Part shown: positions 9,359 through 18,353 of the stretch, piece after piece
Position numbering within the stretch: the stretch's first letter is position 1
How the letters are laid out: each line of letters opens with the position of its first letter
Assembly (NCBI GenBank): GCA_964626905.1
Contig: CAZVHA010000003.1
Span: 124,001-188,000, forward strand
Source of the DNA: REEB52 sp964626905
GTDB taxonomy: Bacteria; Chlamydiota; Chlamydiia; Chlamydiales; SM23-39
Length of the DNA stretch: 64,000 nucleotides
Reading direction: 5' to 3'
The notes under the pieces: generated by a model
What the model was told of the DNA's origin: nothing
Databases searched by the model: none
Seen by the model: only the letters and a program-made list of their open reading frames with translations
Translations under genes and position numbers: made by a program

Positions 9359-9739
9359 TCTATCCACAATGCTTTGCAAAGAAGAGAATCGCAAGAAAAT
9401 CGATATTTTGCCAATTTCATTGCCGATGATTTTCTCACACACTTTTCAAACGTGTTAGAAATGCCAATATTAGAAATCCCTTCTCTCGGTAGACCTGTAG
9501 TGGTCCGCTATCCTGTCGAAGCAAAAAAAGTCGACCGCGCGGTTATGAAAGTTTTTGCTAAGCTCGATGAGATATTTGATGAATTTGCTACACGAGCAGG
9601 GAATGAATCATTTGCTCACACTGTGAATTGGGAAGAAAGTCACTCAATAGACCAGGAAGACGGGTCAAAACATTCCTTAGAAATCAGGGCGTGGTTAAAG
9701 GGACCTAATGAGTCTTCGGAGAAGAAAGTCTCGACGTAA
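9356..9739 (+). CDS. Unknown protein, tandem paralog 2
   Basis: 127 residues from ATG 9356 with GGAGG 5 nt upstream. It shares DDFLTHFSN, PVVVRYP, HTVNWEE and LEIRAWLKGP with paralog 1 but is shorter at both ends, and its middle has diverged. Its 3' end overlaps the convergent MFS gene by 35 bp, so the C-terminus KKVST is also antisense to the transporter tail. No function can be proposed from sequence. Confidence 0.72.
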   Translation: MSIHNALQRRESQENRYFANFIADDFLTHFSNVLEMPILEIPSLGRPVVVRYPVEAKKVDRAVMKVFAKLDEIFDEFATRAGNESFAHTVNWEESHSIDQEDGSKHSLEIRAWLKGPNESSEKKVST

Positions 9740-11045
9740 AAAAAGCGCCGCAAAGAAGAACGGCCGCAGCTATGAGAAACGCGTGGTGCATTCCAGCAAC
9801 GAATGTTGCAGATCGGCTGATGATGGTCCCAAAGAGGGCAACGCCAATCAGGCTTCCGATTTGGCGACTGAGGTTCAAAACGCTTGCAGCCACTCCGCTC
9901 TCTTCCATAGGCGCTGCGTGAATGACAGAGGCAGTGGCGGCGGGGAGGGTAACGCTATGTCCGATGCAGATGAGGCTCAGCTGTAAAAGGGAAAGGAAAT
10001 AGGGCGGTTGTTCGCCCGTTAAAGCGAGCAAAGATAAATAACCTGCCGACGCGATTAAAAGGCCGATGAGCATGGGGATTTTGGGGCCGATTTTACTGGT
10101 TATTTTCCCACTTAAATAAGAGAAGAAAATCGACCAAATTGTCAATGGGAGAAGAGTCAATCCCGCTTTCAGGACCGAGTCGTGGATGATCCCAGTCAAA
10201 TACAATGGCAATATGAATAATATGCCGTAGAAGCTGATGTTTAATGCCATCCCGATAAATACAGGGATAGAAAACGGGCCGTTTTTAAACATTTTGAGTG
10301 GAATCATCGGGTGTTTTTTCTTGTTCTCTGTCTTGATATATAACAAAAGGCCCAACACAAATATCAAAAAGGCGATCCAAATTTGAGTCCATTGGATTCC
10401 GCTTTTCCCTGATTCAATAAGGGCATAGGCCAAACTGGCAGTTGCAACAAGTCCGATCCCTTGTCCGGTCCAATCAAAGGCTGGTTGGGCGAGCCGCTTT
10501 TGGAGGAGGTGGGGGATACACTTGAGGGCCAATGCGAAAGTGGCAATGCCGACAGGAAGATTGATCAAAAAGATGGAGCGCCATCCAAAAAATGAGATCA
10601 GAAGAGCCCCCAAAATAATTCCACTTGAAGCGGCAACCCCACCGACCCCCGCCCAAATGCCAATCGCTTTTGCCACTTGTCCCTTTTCGACATACACCGC
10701 GCTAATTAAAGCAAGCGACGAGGGGACGATCAGAGCAGCGGCAATCCCTTGGAGTAATCGAAAGAAGATCAAAAACTCAATCGATGTAACTGAGCCGCAC
10801 AAAAGAGAAATGAGGGCAAAGGAAGCAACTCCCCACAAAAAAACTCTTTTCGCACCAAAAAAATCGGCAAAATATCCGGCAACTAAAAGAAAGGAGGAAA
10901 AAGTCAAAGTGTAGGCGTCGATAATCCACTGTAACCCGGTAATCCCCTCAGAAAAACTGTTTTTTAAGTTGGGAAGGGCAATATTGACGATGGTGATGTC
11001 CAGGATCGTCATAAAAAACCCGAGACAAATCGAAAGCAACGTCAT
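9705..11045 (-). CDS. MFS drug transporter, DHA2 (EmrB/QacA-like) family
   Basis: 446 residues, strongly hydrophobic throughout. It has the DHA2 motif LDITIVNIALPNL in TM1, the loop motif GYFADFFGAKRVF after TM2, and the drug-exporter motif C region GAGVGGVAASSGIILGA-like in TM5. It probably exports drugs or metabolites with proton antiport. The start codon overlaps the stop of the upstream MFS gene as ATGA, so the two are translationally coupled. Confidence 0.88.
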   Translation of the reverse strand: MTLLSICLGFFMTILDITIVNIALPNLKNSFSEGITGLQWIIDAYTLTFSSFLLVAGYFADFFGAKRVFLWGVASFALISLLCGSVTSIEFLIFFRLLQGIAAALIVPSSLALISAVYVEKGQVAKAIGIWAGVGGVAASSGIILGALLISFFGWRSIFLINLPVGIATFALALKCIPHLLQKRLAQPAFDWTGQGIGLVATASLAYALIESGKSGIQWTQIWIAFLIFVLGLLLYIKTENKKKHPMIPLKMFKNGPFSIPVFIGMALNISFYGILFILPLYLTGIIHDSVLKAGLTLLPLTIWSIFFSYLSGKITSKIGPKIPMLIGLLIASAGYLSLLALTGEQPPYFLSLLQLSLICIGHSVTLPAATASVIHAAPMEESGVAASVLNLSRQIGSLIGVALFGTIISRSATFVAGMHHAFLIAAAVLLCGAFFTSRLSSPKTH

Positions 11046-12198
11046 ACATTAACCCGGATAAATCTCGATGCCATCCATCGAAAAAAGGCAAAACTTCCAG
11101 CTGAGAAAAGGAGGATGGCAAGGCCCAAATTTTTCCCTCCTGCGATGGGGAATCTACAGATCAGCATGCTCAATCCAGAGCCAATCAGCCGATAGGTGAG
11201 GCCCAAAGTCGACGAGGCGCTGCCGACAGCATAGCCTTTGAATGGCGCAAGAGCTGTGGCTGAGGTGAGCGGTAAAATAATTCCAATGCTGATGTTGAAC
11301 ATGCAAAGAGCCGTGAGCGGAGAAGAGGTAAAAGCCAACCATGCACCTGAGATCAGCTGCAGAAGGAGCCCGATAGCAATGAGCCTATTTTGCGTCCACC
11401 GAAAGACGAAGCGGGAGGCAAAAAACGCCCCCAACATGTAAAAGGCAATCATGAGGGCGGAATAAAGACCCACTTGGCTCGGGTTTTTCTCGTGGAAAAT
11501 TTCGATGAGAAGGAAGGGAAAAAGGGCAATATAGCCATACATCAAGCCATAGGTGATCGAGTGGCAAATGGCAGATCCGAGAAAATGGGGGTGGATAAAC
11601 ACCTGTTTCATCTGAGCAAACAGCTGCTTCAAAGAGGCTGGTTGAGGCGCCAGGGGGGCCTTCTTGAGCGTCGCCATTGCCCAGAAGAAAAGGAGGCCTC
11701 CTAAAGCGGTTGCAAGCCAAAAATTGCCCCTCCACGAGACGAGGGTGATCTGGCCGCTCGATAGAATGGCGAGGATGGAGGCAACTCCGACCCCCATCGC
11801 GCCGTAAGATTGGACTTGGGCCGATTTTTCAGGGGAAAACTGGTTCGTGGCAATAGCTCTTGCCAATACGGGGCCCACAGCACTTCCCATCCCTTGGAAA
11901 AAACGGGCGGTGAGGAGGAGCGCCATTTGGTCTGCTAAAGCGCAGCCGCAACTGGCAATGATGTAGAGGAGAAGGCCTCCCAAAAGGACGAGGCGCTGGC
12001 CGATCTGATCTGAGAGGGGTCCCGACAAAAATTGACCAAAAGCATTACCCACTAAAAAGAGGCTAATGGTAAACTGGACCGATGAAAAATGGGCGTTAAA
12101 ATGATCTGCAATAAATGGAAGTGCTGGAGCACATAGACTTGCCGAGATCACGCCGATCGCCGCCATGATGGATAAGAATAGAGTGCGGTTGAACACCT
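11042..12198 (-). CDS. MFS transporter, DHA1 (Bcr/CflA-like) family
   Basis: About 385 residues from the GTG at 12198, which has AAAGGAG 11 nt upstream; the longer reading to 12412 runs antisense into folC and lacks membrane character. TM1 carries ISASLCAPALPFIADHF and the loop after TM2 has GPLSDQIGQRLVLLGG, both typical of Bcr/CflA drug exporters. It is the first gene of a two-transporter operon. Only about 22 bp separate it from the divergent folC start, so promoters must overlap coding sequence. Confidence 0.87.
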
Positions 12199-12220
12199 TT
12201 AAAAAAACTCCTTTGTTTTT

Positions 12221-13450
12221 ATGGACTCTTACGCCGTTATTTTGGAGCGCATTTTCTCCCTCTCCAAAGGGAAGGGGATGAATCCGAGTCTCAATAATAT
12301 AAAGAGACTTTGTGAAATTTACAAGGACCCTCAAAAAAGCTATCCCACCATCCACGTGGCAGGGACAAATGGGAAAGGGTCTGTCTGCACGAAAATCGCC
12401 GCAGCCCTTCAAAAAGGGGGATATGCGACAGGTCTATACACATCGCCCCATATTTCGTCTTTTCGGGAGCGAATTCAGGTAGGGAGAACATGGATTTCTG
12501 AAGGAGAAATCAGCTCGCTATTTCAAGAAATTCAAAAAACGGTGGATCAATACAAAATTCCGATCACTTTTTTTGAAGGTGCCACTCTTCTCGCATTCCT
12601 CTATTTTCAACAAAAAAAAGTAGATGTGGCAGTCATTGAGACGGGCCTTGGAGGGAGATGGGACGCGACCAATGTAACTGCGCCTTTGGTTTCAGTGATC
12701 ACCTCGATCGGCTATGACCATACCGAAATTCTGGGGCCCACTTTAGCCGATATTGCCTCCGAAAAGGCGGGGATCATAAAAGCAAAAGTCCCTGTCGTTT
12801 TAGGACCCAATGTCCCTTTCGACATCATGAAACAAAGGGCCGATTTGACCTCTTCAACTCTTTATCAAAGCTGCTACAAAAGTGAAAATTTCGATCAAGA
12901 AAATCAGGCAACTGCGCGGCTCGCACTCAAAACGCTCGCCCCTTTTTTTCCGCTATCAGATCGGTCCATCGAAGCGGGGCTCAAGGCAAAACCCCCCTGC
13001 CGGTTTGAAAGACATTTTTTGAAAAAAGAGATCATTTTTGATGTCGCCCATAATTCTGAAGGATTTGAACGGTTGTTGCAGATGTTAAAGTACACATATC
13101 CGGGCTATGCATATCGCTTTGTCGTCGGTTTTTCTAAAGGCAAAGACATCGCCGAATGCGCGCGCTTAATCAAAAGCCAAGCGGTTGCAGTCCATCTCGT
13201 AGATGGCCCCCACCCGCGCCTTGCAAAAGTGGCCGAATTTCAAGCAGCTTTTCTCTGCGGAGGACCAAAGGTGCACATCGAAGAAAACATCCAAAAAGGG
13301 ATCCTAAACGCAATCGAAATACCCCATTCGACGCCGGAAGTGCTGATCATTGCCGGTTCGTTTTTTATTATGTCTGAGGCGAGAAAAACCATTGGACTCC
13401 AAGATGTTGAAGATCCAATGATCTGGTATGATCCATTGAAACTGCTGTAA
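12221..13450 (+). CDS. folC: Folylpolyglutamate synthase / dihydrofolate synthase
   Basis: 409 residues. The P-loop HVAGTNGKGSVC near residues 44-55, the omega-loop region GLYTSPHISSFRERIQ, and ETGLGGRWDATN are diagnostic for FolC (Mur ligase superfamily). It adds glutamate to folates, and often dihydropteroate as well. The later SIGYDHTEILGPTLADIASEKAGIIK and FDVAHNSEGF stretches complete the central and C-terminal domains. It has a weak ribosome binding site and is divergent from the MFS pair. Confidence 0.95.
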   Translation: MDSYAVILERIFSLSKGKGMNPSLNNIKRLCEIYKDPQKSYPTIHVAGTNGKGSVCTKIAAALQKGGYATGLYTSPHISSFRERIQVGRTWISEGEISSLFQEIQKTVDQYKIPITFFEGATLLAFLYFQQKKVDVAVIETGLGGRWDATNVTAPLVSVITSIGYDHTEILGPTLADIASEKAGIIKAKVPVVLGPNVPFDIMKQRADLTSSTLYQSCYKSENFDQENQATARLALKTLAPFFPLSDRSIEAGLKAKPPCRFERHFLKKEIIFDVAHNSEGFERLLQMLKYTYPGYAYRFVVGFSKGKDIAECARLIKSQAVAVHLVDGPHPRLAKVAEFQAAFLCGGPKVHIEENIQKGILNAIEIPHSTPEVLIIAGSFFIMSEARKTIGLQDVEDPMIWYDPLKLL

Positions 13451-13559
13451 TCAATGCAAAATACCAAAGGCATTTGGCTGGGAGGTATTATCCCAATCGT
13501 TCAGAAAAGGCACCCCCCTTCACGAATAACAACACACTTACTACAAACAACTTAAGAAC

Positions 13560-13624
13560 GTTATTCAACAAAACTTGAATAACGGGCCTGTTTCCCGTTC
13601 GTTATTTCGAGTTGCTTGAATAAC
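13560..13624. repeat. Cluster of TTGAATAAC repeats forming nested hairpins
   Basis: In the gap between convergent folC and racemase genes, the 9-mer TTGAATAAC occurs at 13575-13583 and 13616-13624, and its reverse complement at 13560-13568. The first two form a perfect 9-bp hairpin with a 6-nt loop. An adjacent AACGGG/CCCGTT pair adds a second stem. This may serve as a bidirectional terminator, although no T-tract is present. The rest of 13451-13726 shows no gene. Confidence 0.55.
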
Positions 13625-13726
13625 TTTGATAAGGAGACATCTTGAGAAGCAGCACACAAATCGCTCAGCCAATTGGATATAAGGCATTTATCCCCAATCC
13701 ACTCCCTCCAAATCCTTCTATCCGGT

Positions 13727-14419
13727 TCACTGGGATCGCCTCTTTTTCAATGCCTTTTCTACTAGGGTTTTAGCTAGAACCCGAACGGTATCAACTACTG
13801 GCAGAGAATTTATAGCGATGGGGAGATTAGCGTGAATTAAGGGGAGCTTTGTGCAGGCAATCAATACTCCATCAAAAGAGAGGGTTTTACGTAAACGAGA
13901 GAGCATTCTCTTGAGTGCTTCAGATTGGGCATCATTGACTTTCCCTCCGGCCACTTCACGAATCAGTCGATTCACCCGAAGTTGATCAGCAGCTGGAGGA
14001 TATACGCAGCCTATCCCTTGTTGCTCATAAAGGCGGAGACGAATGGTTGTTTCCGATGCCAATACCAATGCCTTAGAAATTTTGAGGTGACGGGCCTCTT
14101 TCAAACTCTCTTCGACAAGACTCACAAACCCCCGTTTTGGGGTTGCAGGCAAGAAGCCATGAAATGAGTGCGAGGCAACGCAGAGTAGGGAGGCTCCAAC
14201 TTTCATGAGTTTAGAAAAACATTTGGCGATTTCGGCTCGGATTTTTTCTTTATCGCCGCGAGTGAAAGGAAAGCTGACCAATAGAATCTCAGGGAATTCA
14301 GCATAATCGTTTGCATTATATTCTTGCTGGCAAACCCGCAGAATCGAGGCGTACAGAAAGGCGCTCGCCATAGGGCCCGCTCCCCCTATAATCCCAATGC
14401 TTTTTGAGAATATCGCCAT
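13727..14419 (-). CDS. Aspartate/glutamate racemase family protein
   Basis: About 230 residues from the ATG at 14419 (GGGGA just upstream); a TTG at 14455 would add 12 residues. The N-terminus IGIIGGAGPMAS is typical of aspartate racemases. The two catalytic cysteines are present in LLCVASHSFHG and LIACTKLPLIH. The second motif usually reads GCTE; here it is ACTK, so the acidic residue after Cys-Thr is replaced by Lys. It may make D-Asp or another D-amino acid; substrate not predictable. Convergent with folC. Confidence 0.85.
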   Translation of the reverse strand: MAIFSKSIGIIGGAGPMASAFLYASILRVCQQEYNANDYAEFPEILLVSFPFTRGDKEKIRAEIAKCFSKLMKVGASLLCVASHSFHGFLPATPKRGFVSLVEESLKEARHLKISKALVLASETTIRLRLYEQQGIGCVYPPAADQLRVNRLIREVAGGKVNDAQSEALKRMLSRLRKTLSFDGVLIACTKLPLIHANLPIAINSLPVVDTVRVLAKTLVEKALKKRRSQ

Positions 14420-14537
14420 ATATCCCCACATATGCGAAGAAATTTTTCTTTTCAAGTCGAGCTTTTAGAATTACCTGTCATAAAAATAAGCGGTTGCGTT
14501 ACATTCTGCGGCCAAACAAGGACAAGGAGAGTTTATT

Positions 14538-14565
14538 TTGACATCTTTGAAGATTGTGATAAACT
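14538..14565 (+). promoter_or_regulatory. Candidate sigma-70-type promoter
   Basis: TTGACA at 14538-14543 is followed after 16 nt by TAAACT at 14560-14565, 40 bp before the start of the downstream unknown gene. The -35 is perfect and the -10 matches four of six. Position in a divergent gap supports it. Confidence 0.5.
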
Positions 14566-14604
14566 CCTAGCTTCTTTTTACACAACTGCAACAAAAGGAT
14601 ATTT

Positions 14605-15282
14605 ATGGTAACAGCAATCAATTCACAACCTTCCCCTATCGAGCATTTGAAGGCACTAATGGGCAGGCGAGATAGTTGTCTCGTTCCCACAATGAAAAAA
14701 GTCATGGAAATAGCTGAGAAAACAATCGGAATCTCCGAAGAAAACTATTTAGCATGGCAGCGGGAATTTTTAGGCCCAACTGGATATATCGATGGAATTT
14801 CGGCAGATCTTCTTGGAGATAAACACCTAGTGTGGGGATATGACCCACAGGGCCGTCTTTTTATTACTTTCCAGTATCAAATAGTCACAACGGATAAAGA
14901 AGGCAATAAAACAACTGAAAGAGAAAGCTCTACACTTTTCCAAAGATACAAGAACGAGTTTGGCACAGTTGCTCAGGCAGGAAACAAAAAGTATCGTCTT
15001 GATCTGAACTCATCTTATCAAGACCATCTTCTGGGACTGGATATACTGCTCTCAGGAGATCCGGTGGTTAGGTTTGATGAGGAGGAAGAATGTTTTCGTA
15101 CTGCCAAGTACGAATATTCTTTAACGAATAAGGAAAGTAGAGCTCTTCCAACAACAGACCGTTGGCTAAGAATTAAGGGTTCCACTGAAGAAGAAACAGA
15201 AAAATTGGCCCAACCTCATACTGACCATGCGGCGCCTCTAATAGTATCCTGCCAACCGGAAGAACTTAAACGGGAGGAATAG
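14605..15282 (+). CDS. Unknown protein, 225 residues
   Basis: Starts at ATG behind AAAGGA. A soluble, acidic protein with no signal peptide, membrane helix or catalytic motif that I recognise. The middle (residues 70-140) is beta-strand-like with alternating hydrophobic residues, for example RLFITFQYQIVTT. The C-terminal 30 residues are Glu/Lys-rich and probably disordered. It has its own promoter-like sequence and ends at a hairpin shared with the convergent gene. Could be a secreted protein, but nothing in the sequence proves it. Confidence 0.7.
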   Translation: MVTAINSQPSPIEHLKALMGRRDSCLVPTMKKVMEIAEKTIGISEENYLAWQREFLGPTGYIDGISADLLGDKHLVWGYDPQGRLFITFQYQIVTTDKEGNKTTERESSTLFQRYKNEFGTVAQAGNKKYRLDLNSSYQDHLLGLDILLSGDPVVRFDEEEECFRTAKYEYSLTNKESRALPTTDRWLRIKGSTEEETEKLAQPHTDHAAPLIVSCQPEELKREE

Positions 15283-15307
15283 AGGACCGCTCATAGCGCT
15301 CTTTAGA

Positions 15308-15341
15308 GAGTAGAGGAGGCAATTACTTGACTCCTCTACTC
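15308..15341. terminator. Bidirectional hairpin between convergent genes
   Basis: Arms GAGTAGAGGAG (15308-15318) and CTCCTCTACTC (15331-15341) are an 11-bp perfect stem around a 12-nt loop. It fills the 60-bp gap between two convergent genes. T-tracts are poor on both sides, so termination may be only partly intrinsic. Confidence 0.7.
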
Positions 15342-15342
15342 C

Positions 15343-16227
15343 CTAAGGCGCATTTTTGAGTTTGAAAATGAGTTGATCTCCCTTATTGAGAGGTCGGTTC
15401 CCTTCAAAAAAATAGATTTTATACTCAATAGTATTGTCAGTGAGATTGTACTCTCCTTCCGCTTCAAAGTGAACAGGAATGCCAAGTTCTGAATGGTTTG
15501 TTTCCATATCGAGCACTCCATGGATATCGCCGACATATCTAGGTTTTACAAGGATCGATGGGCGGGTGATTAAATGGAGGCTCTGATCGAAAATTCTCTC
15601 ATCGTTGAAATGGGGGTTGTACCCAAAGAACTGGGAAAATTCTGTTTGAACCTGGGTTCTTAGATCGATCTGAGGTCTTTGAGTAAAAGTTTCCAAAACT
15701 TCGGGGGTCCTTGCCCCAGTTCTTTGATCTATTTCCTCTATAAGTTGTTTAAGATCACTATTCCCTTTTACTACTTGATCTTGATAATCGAAGTACATTG
15801 TCCTAGTCCCAGTCGCCCTTTGCGCATCTTGGATAAAAATCCCCGGCACCTTTTTTCCTCGACAATCGAGATCGGTCACTCCTCCTGTCATCCTCGTTTT
15901 TTGACTCGTTAATTGAGCGACCATCGGATGGATGCCCTGATCCTCAGGCTTTTTTGAATCTGGAATGCAATAGAGTTGGGCTCTTTGAGATCCATCCCCA
16001 TTTAGGAGGCTAAAAGATGTACTCAATGGGGATTCCTCATAGATGCTTTGTTGCCACTTTTCATCTTCCGAAGATTCGGGAGGCCGAGCCGCCTTATTCC
16101 AGCCAAAAATTTTACCCGCAATGCTTGTGACCGAAGAGACTAAAAAGGAAATTGGAACCGTGATAACCCTTGGGAGAAAACTCCAGCGGCTTTGATCTGA
16201 CGCCTTTTCGGGTGAGGACACTATCAT
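15343..16227 (-). CDS. Unknown protein with N-terminal hydrophobic segment
   Basis: 294 residues. After a charged N-terminus there is one hydrophobic stretch (VITVPISFLVSSVTSIAGKIFG, about residues 21-42), then a long polar region. No domain is recognised. The alternating pattern near the C-terminus (GIPVHFEAEGEYNLTDNTIEYKIYFFEG) resembles beta-strands. It converges on the preceding unknown gene at a shared hairpin. Possible membrane-anchored or secreted protein; function not assignable. Confidence 0.7.
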   Translation of the reverse strand: MIVSSPEKASDQSRWSFLPRVITVPISFLVSSVTSIAGKIFGWNKAARPPESSEDEKWQQSIYEESPLSTSFSLLNGDGSQRAQLYCIPDSKKPEDQGIHPMVAQLTSQKTRMTGGVTDLDCRGKKVPGIFIQDAQRATGTRTMYFDYQDQVVKGNSDLKQLIEEIDQRTGARTPEVLETFTQRPQIDLRTQVQTEFSQFFGYNPHFNDERIFDQSLHLITRPSILVKPRYVGDIHGVLDMETNHSELGIPVHFEAEGEYNLTDNTIEYKIYFFEGNRPLNKGDQLIFKLKNAP

Positions 16228-16323
16228 AATTTACCTCAGTTGGCATCTACTATATTTAGAGAACATTAAAGTCTCAACTCAAAATAGTCTCTAAAACCAT
16301 CTAAAAAATTAAACAGGAAATTT

Positions 16324-16998
16324 TTACATTTGTATTCTCTTCTCTATTTTTTCATGGAGATAGGCGCTCGTCGTCCCCCAGGGAAAGGAGACGGGAAAGG
16401 AACGGATCTGTTTAAAGCGAAAATGGTTAAGAGGCTCTGAAACAGTCAGGACCTTCGCCCGATTTGGCAATCTTTCCTCCATTTTTTTGACACTGTCTTC
16501 TATCTCCTGATCACTCATCGAAGTGCTATAGAGATAGACAAAGGTCGCCTTTGAAAAATCTGACTTTTGAAAATCTTCGCAAAAAAATGAGAGGGAATCG
16601 AAACGGAGCATTTTCGCAAGAAAAGAGGCAACCTTTGAAAAGAGGGGGATCCACTCGACTCCAACCGTTTTACATCCTACAAAAGAGGAAATCCAAAAAC
16701 ATCCCTTCCCCCTTCCCGATCCAAGCTCTAAAAATGTATCGCTGGCTCCCAGGTTGCAAAAATCGGCGATCCGGTGGAGCGTTTTAAGGGGAGTCTCGCC
16801 GTAGACATAGAGATTTTTCTCCCCCTTTTTTTGGAGAAATCTCCTCGAAACGCGGTAGGGATTGAATACAAGAGCAAAAAAACAAAGAAGAAGGTCTGCA
16901 ATGGCAAACCGAAAGCTTTTTCGATAGTAGTTCCGAATGACAAAGAGCTGGTCTAAAAAGAGAATCTTTTTAATTTGAATAAGTTCACCAATCGACAT
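16324..16998 (-). CDS. Class I SAM-dependent methyltransferase
   Basis: About 225 residues from ATG 16998; a TTG reading from 17097 would overlap the upstream stop and looks less likely. A hydrophobic segment (FAIADLLLCFFALVF) precedes the methyltransferase fold. Motif I is LELGSGRGKGCFW, followed by TVGVEWIPLF as strand beta-2. The product resembles membrane-associated methyltransferases of unknown target. It lies last in a cupin-hydrolase-methyltransferase gene row with about 90 bp before it. Confidence 0.75.
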   Translation of the reverse strand: MSIGELIQIKKILFLDQLFVIRNYYRKSFRFAIADLLLCFFALVFNPYRVSRRFLQKKGEKNLYVYGETPLKTLHRIADFCNLGASDTFLELGSGRGKGCFWISSFVGCKTVGVEWIPLFSKVASFLAKMLRFDSLSFFCEDFQKSDFSKATFVYLYSTSMSDQEIEDSVKKMEERLPNRAKVLTVSEPLNHFRFKQIRSFPVSFPWGTTSAYLHEKIEKRIQM

Positions 16999-17090
16999 AG
17001 AACCCAAATATTCTGCTGCGCCTTGAGTACTTAAAAACTTATTTGTATTGGCAATATATGAACAGACTTGAATAAAGTCAAGAAATACTG

Positions 17091-17837
17091 CTACCAACCC
17101 TCTACAAAAACCTCATGAAGAAACTCCCGAACCGCAATCCAAGCACGGGCGGCAGCGACGGGATTATAGAGGAGGCCTGCCTCAGGGTCATTTGCTCCAG
17201 GCGTCGCAAAAGCATGCATAGTATTTCCATAGATGTGAGCTTGCCAGTCTACCCTCCCTTCGTTCATTTCTTTTTCAAAGCGTCTGAGTTCTTCTTGGGG
17301 AATTATTGGATCATTGTATCCGTGAAGAATTAGAACCTTTGCTTTGATGGGTTTGATTAGAAATTTAGGAGGGGGATCAAAATGTCCGTAAATGCTGATG
17401 GCACCTTTCAGATTTGCGCCACTTCTGGCAAGATCAAGAGCACAAATCCCGCCAAACCCTAAACCAAGAACCGCTACCCGCTTTGCATCTACATAAGGCA
17501 AGTTAGAAGCAACCTCAAACCCTTTAATGACTCTCTTTTGCAATAAACTCCGATCTTCAATAAAAGGTCGTTTTAGTGCAGCACTCTCTTCTTTTGATTT
17601 GCCCGAAACACCTTTACCGTACATGTCAAGAGCAAACCCTACATATCCCCACTGCGCAATCTCTTGAGCTTTTTCGCAAATAAATGCATCTCTTCCTTTC
17701 CATGCATGACAAAGAATGACAAGTGGACCTTTCTTTTCCGAAGGATAGGCAACAAATGCTTCTAAATCACAATTGTCATCTTGATAAGAAATGCTTTTCG
17801 TATGCAAATTTTTCTTCTTGAAGGCTCTCTGATCCAT
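17091..17837 (-). CDS. Dienelactone hydrolase-like alpha/beta hydrolase, nucleophile replaced
   Basis: 248 residues with the DLH fold: strand VILCHAWKGRD, then VLGLGFGG, acid in HGYNDPIIP (Asp about 176) and histidine in NTMHAF (His about 208). In active DLH proteins the elbow reads G-x-C-x-G-G; here the Cys position (about 127) is Gly, encoded GGG. A Cys lies five residues later (GGIC) but is not at the elbow. The gene follows the cupin stop directly, so both are co-transcribed. It may be inactive as a hydrolase or use another residue. Confidence 0.82.
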   Translation of the reverse strand: MDQRAFKKKNLHTKSISYQDDNCDLEAFVAYPSEKKGPLVILCHAWKGRDAFICEKAQEIAQWGYVGFALDMYGKGVSGKSKEESAALKRPFIEDRSLLQKRVIKGFEVASNLPYVDAKRVAVLGLGFGGICALDLARSGANLKGAISIYGHFDPPPKFLIKPIKAKVLILHGYNDPIIPQEELRRFEKEMNEGRVDWQAHIYGNTMHAFATPGANDPEAGLLYNPVAAARAWIAVREFLHEVFVEGW

Positions 17838-18266
17838 TTATTTGTGCCCAACTTTCAGATAGTATTCAGAATGAGCAAACCAATCTTCTCGTACAGGCGT
17901 AAAAATATCGATATTGACCGTATCTTCCGGAATAAAAAATTCGTGCGGCACAAAAGCGGGAAAAATGATGACTCCACCCGCTTTGACAGTGAAAGTTTTC
18001 CCTTGCGATTTAATTTCAGCAACCCCTTCTGTAATCCAAGTGATTTGCTCGTGCGGGTGAAAATGCAAAGGAATCACAGCTCCTTTCTTGTACATCCACT
18101 TAACAAGCATCCCTTGAGAACCTATGACGTATTGGCGACTGATCTTGTCAGAGATCTTCTCCACAACGCTGTTGTCAAAATCATAAAAAAGAGGCAAAGC
18201 GGGGCAATGATTCAAGATCAGAGGAACTGTTCCCTCTTTCGGACCTTCTGATTTTTGACTACTCAT
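17838..18266 (-). CDS. Cupin-fold protein
   Basis: 142 residues, one conserved-barrel cupin domain. Motif 1 is PLHFHPHEQITWITEG and motif 2 is VIIFPAFVPHEF, giving the metal-binding His/His/Gln(Glu)/His set. Such proteins bind a metal and a small ligand, or act as isomerases or dioxygenases. The stop abuts the start of the DLH-like gene, so the two form an operon. Substrate unknown. Confidence 0.85.
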   Translation of the reverse strand: MSSQKSEGPKEGTVPLILNHCPALPLFYDFDNSVVEKISDKISRQYVIGSQGMLVKWMYKKGAVIPLHFHPHEQITWITEGVAEIKSQGKTFTVKAGGVIIFPAFVPHEFFIPEDTVNIDIFTPVREDWFAHSEYYLKVGHK

Positions 18267-18296
18267 AAAGTCGCCTCCTCATTAAGCTCGTCTATT

Positions 18297-18342
18297 GAAC
18301 CTATCCCGAAAATCGACGACCCCTGATTAGTGGGATAGGTTC
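18297..18342. repeat. 11-bp inverted repeat in a divergent gap
   Basis: GAACCTATCCC at 18297-18307 and GGGATAGGTTC at 18332-18342 are perfect reverse complements with a 24-nt spacer. They lie between the cupin start (minus) and the L,D-transpeptidase start (plus), only 11 bp before the latter. A protein-binding operator or an RNA hairpin near the ribosome binding site are both possible. Confidence 0.6.
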
Positions 18343-18353
18343 TTGGCTTCTAA

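Noticed and set aside
12199..12412. Extended N-terminus of the Bcr-like transporter
   Set aside because: It is antisense to folC, has no membrane character, and a GTG with AAAGGAG lies at the start of the transporter fold.
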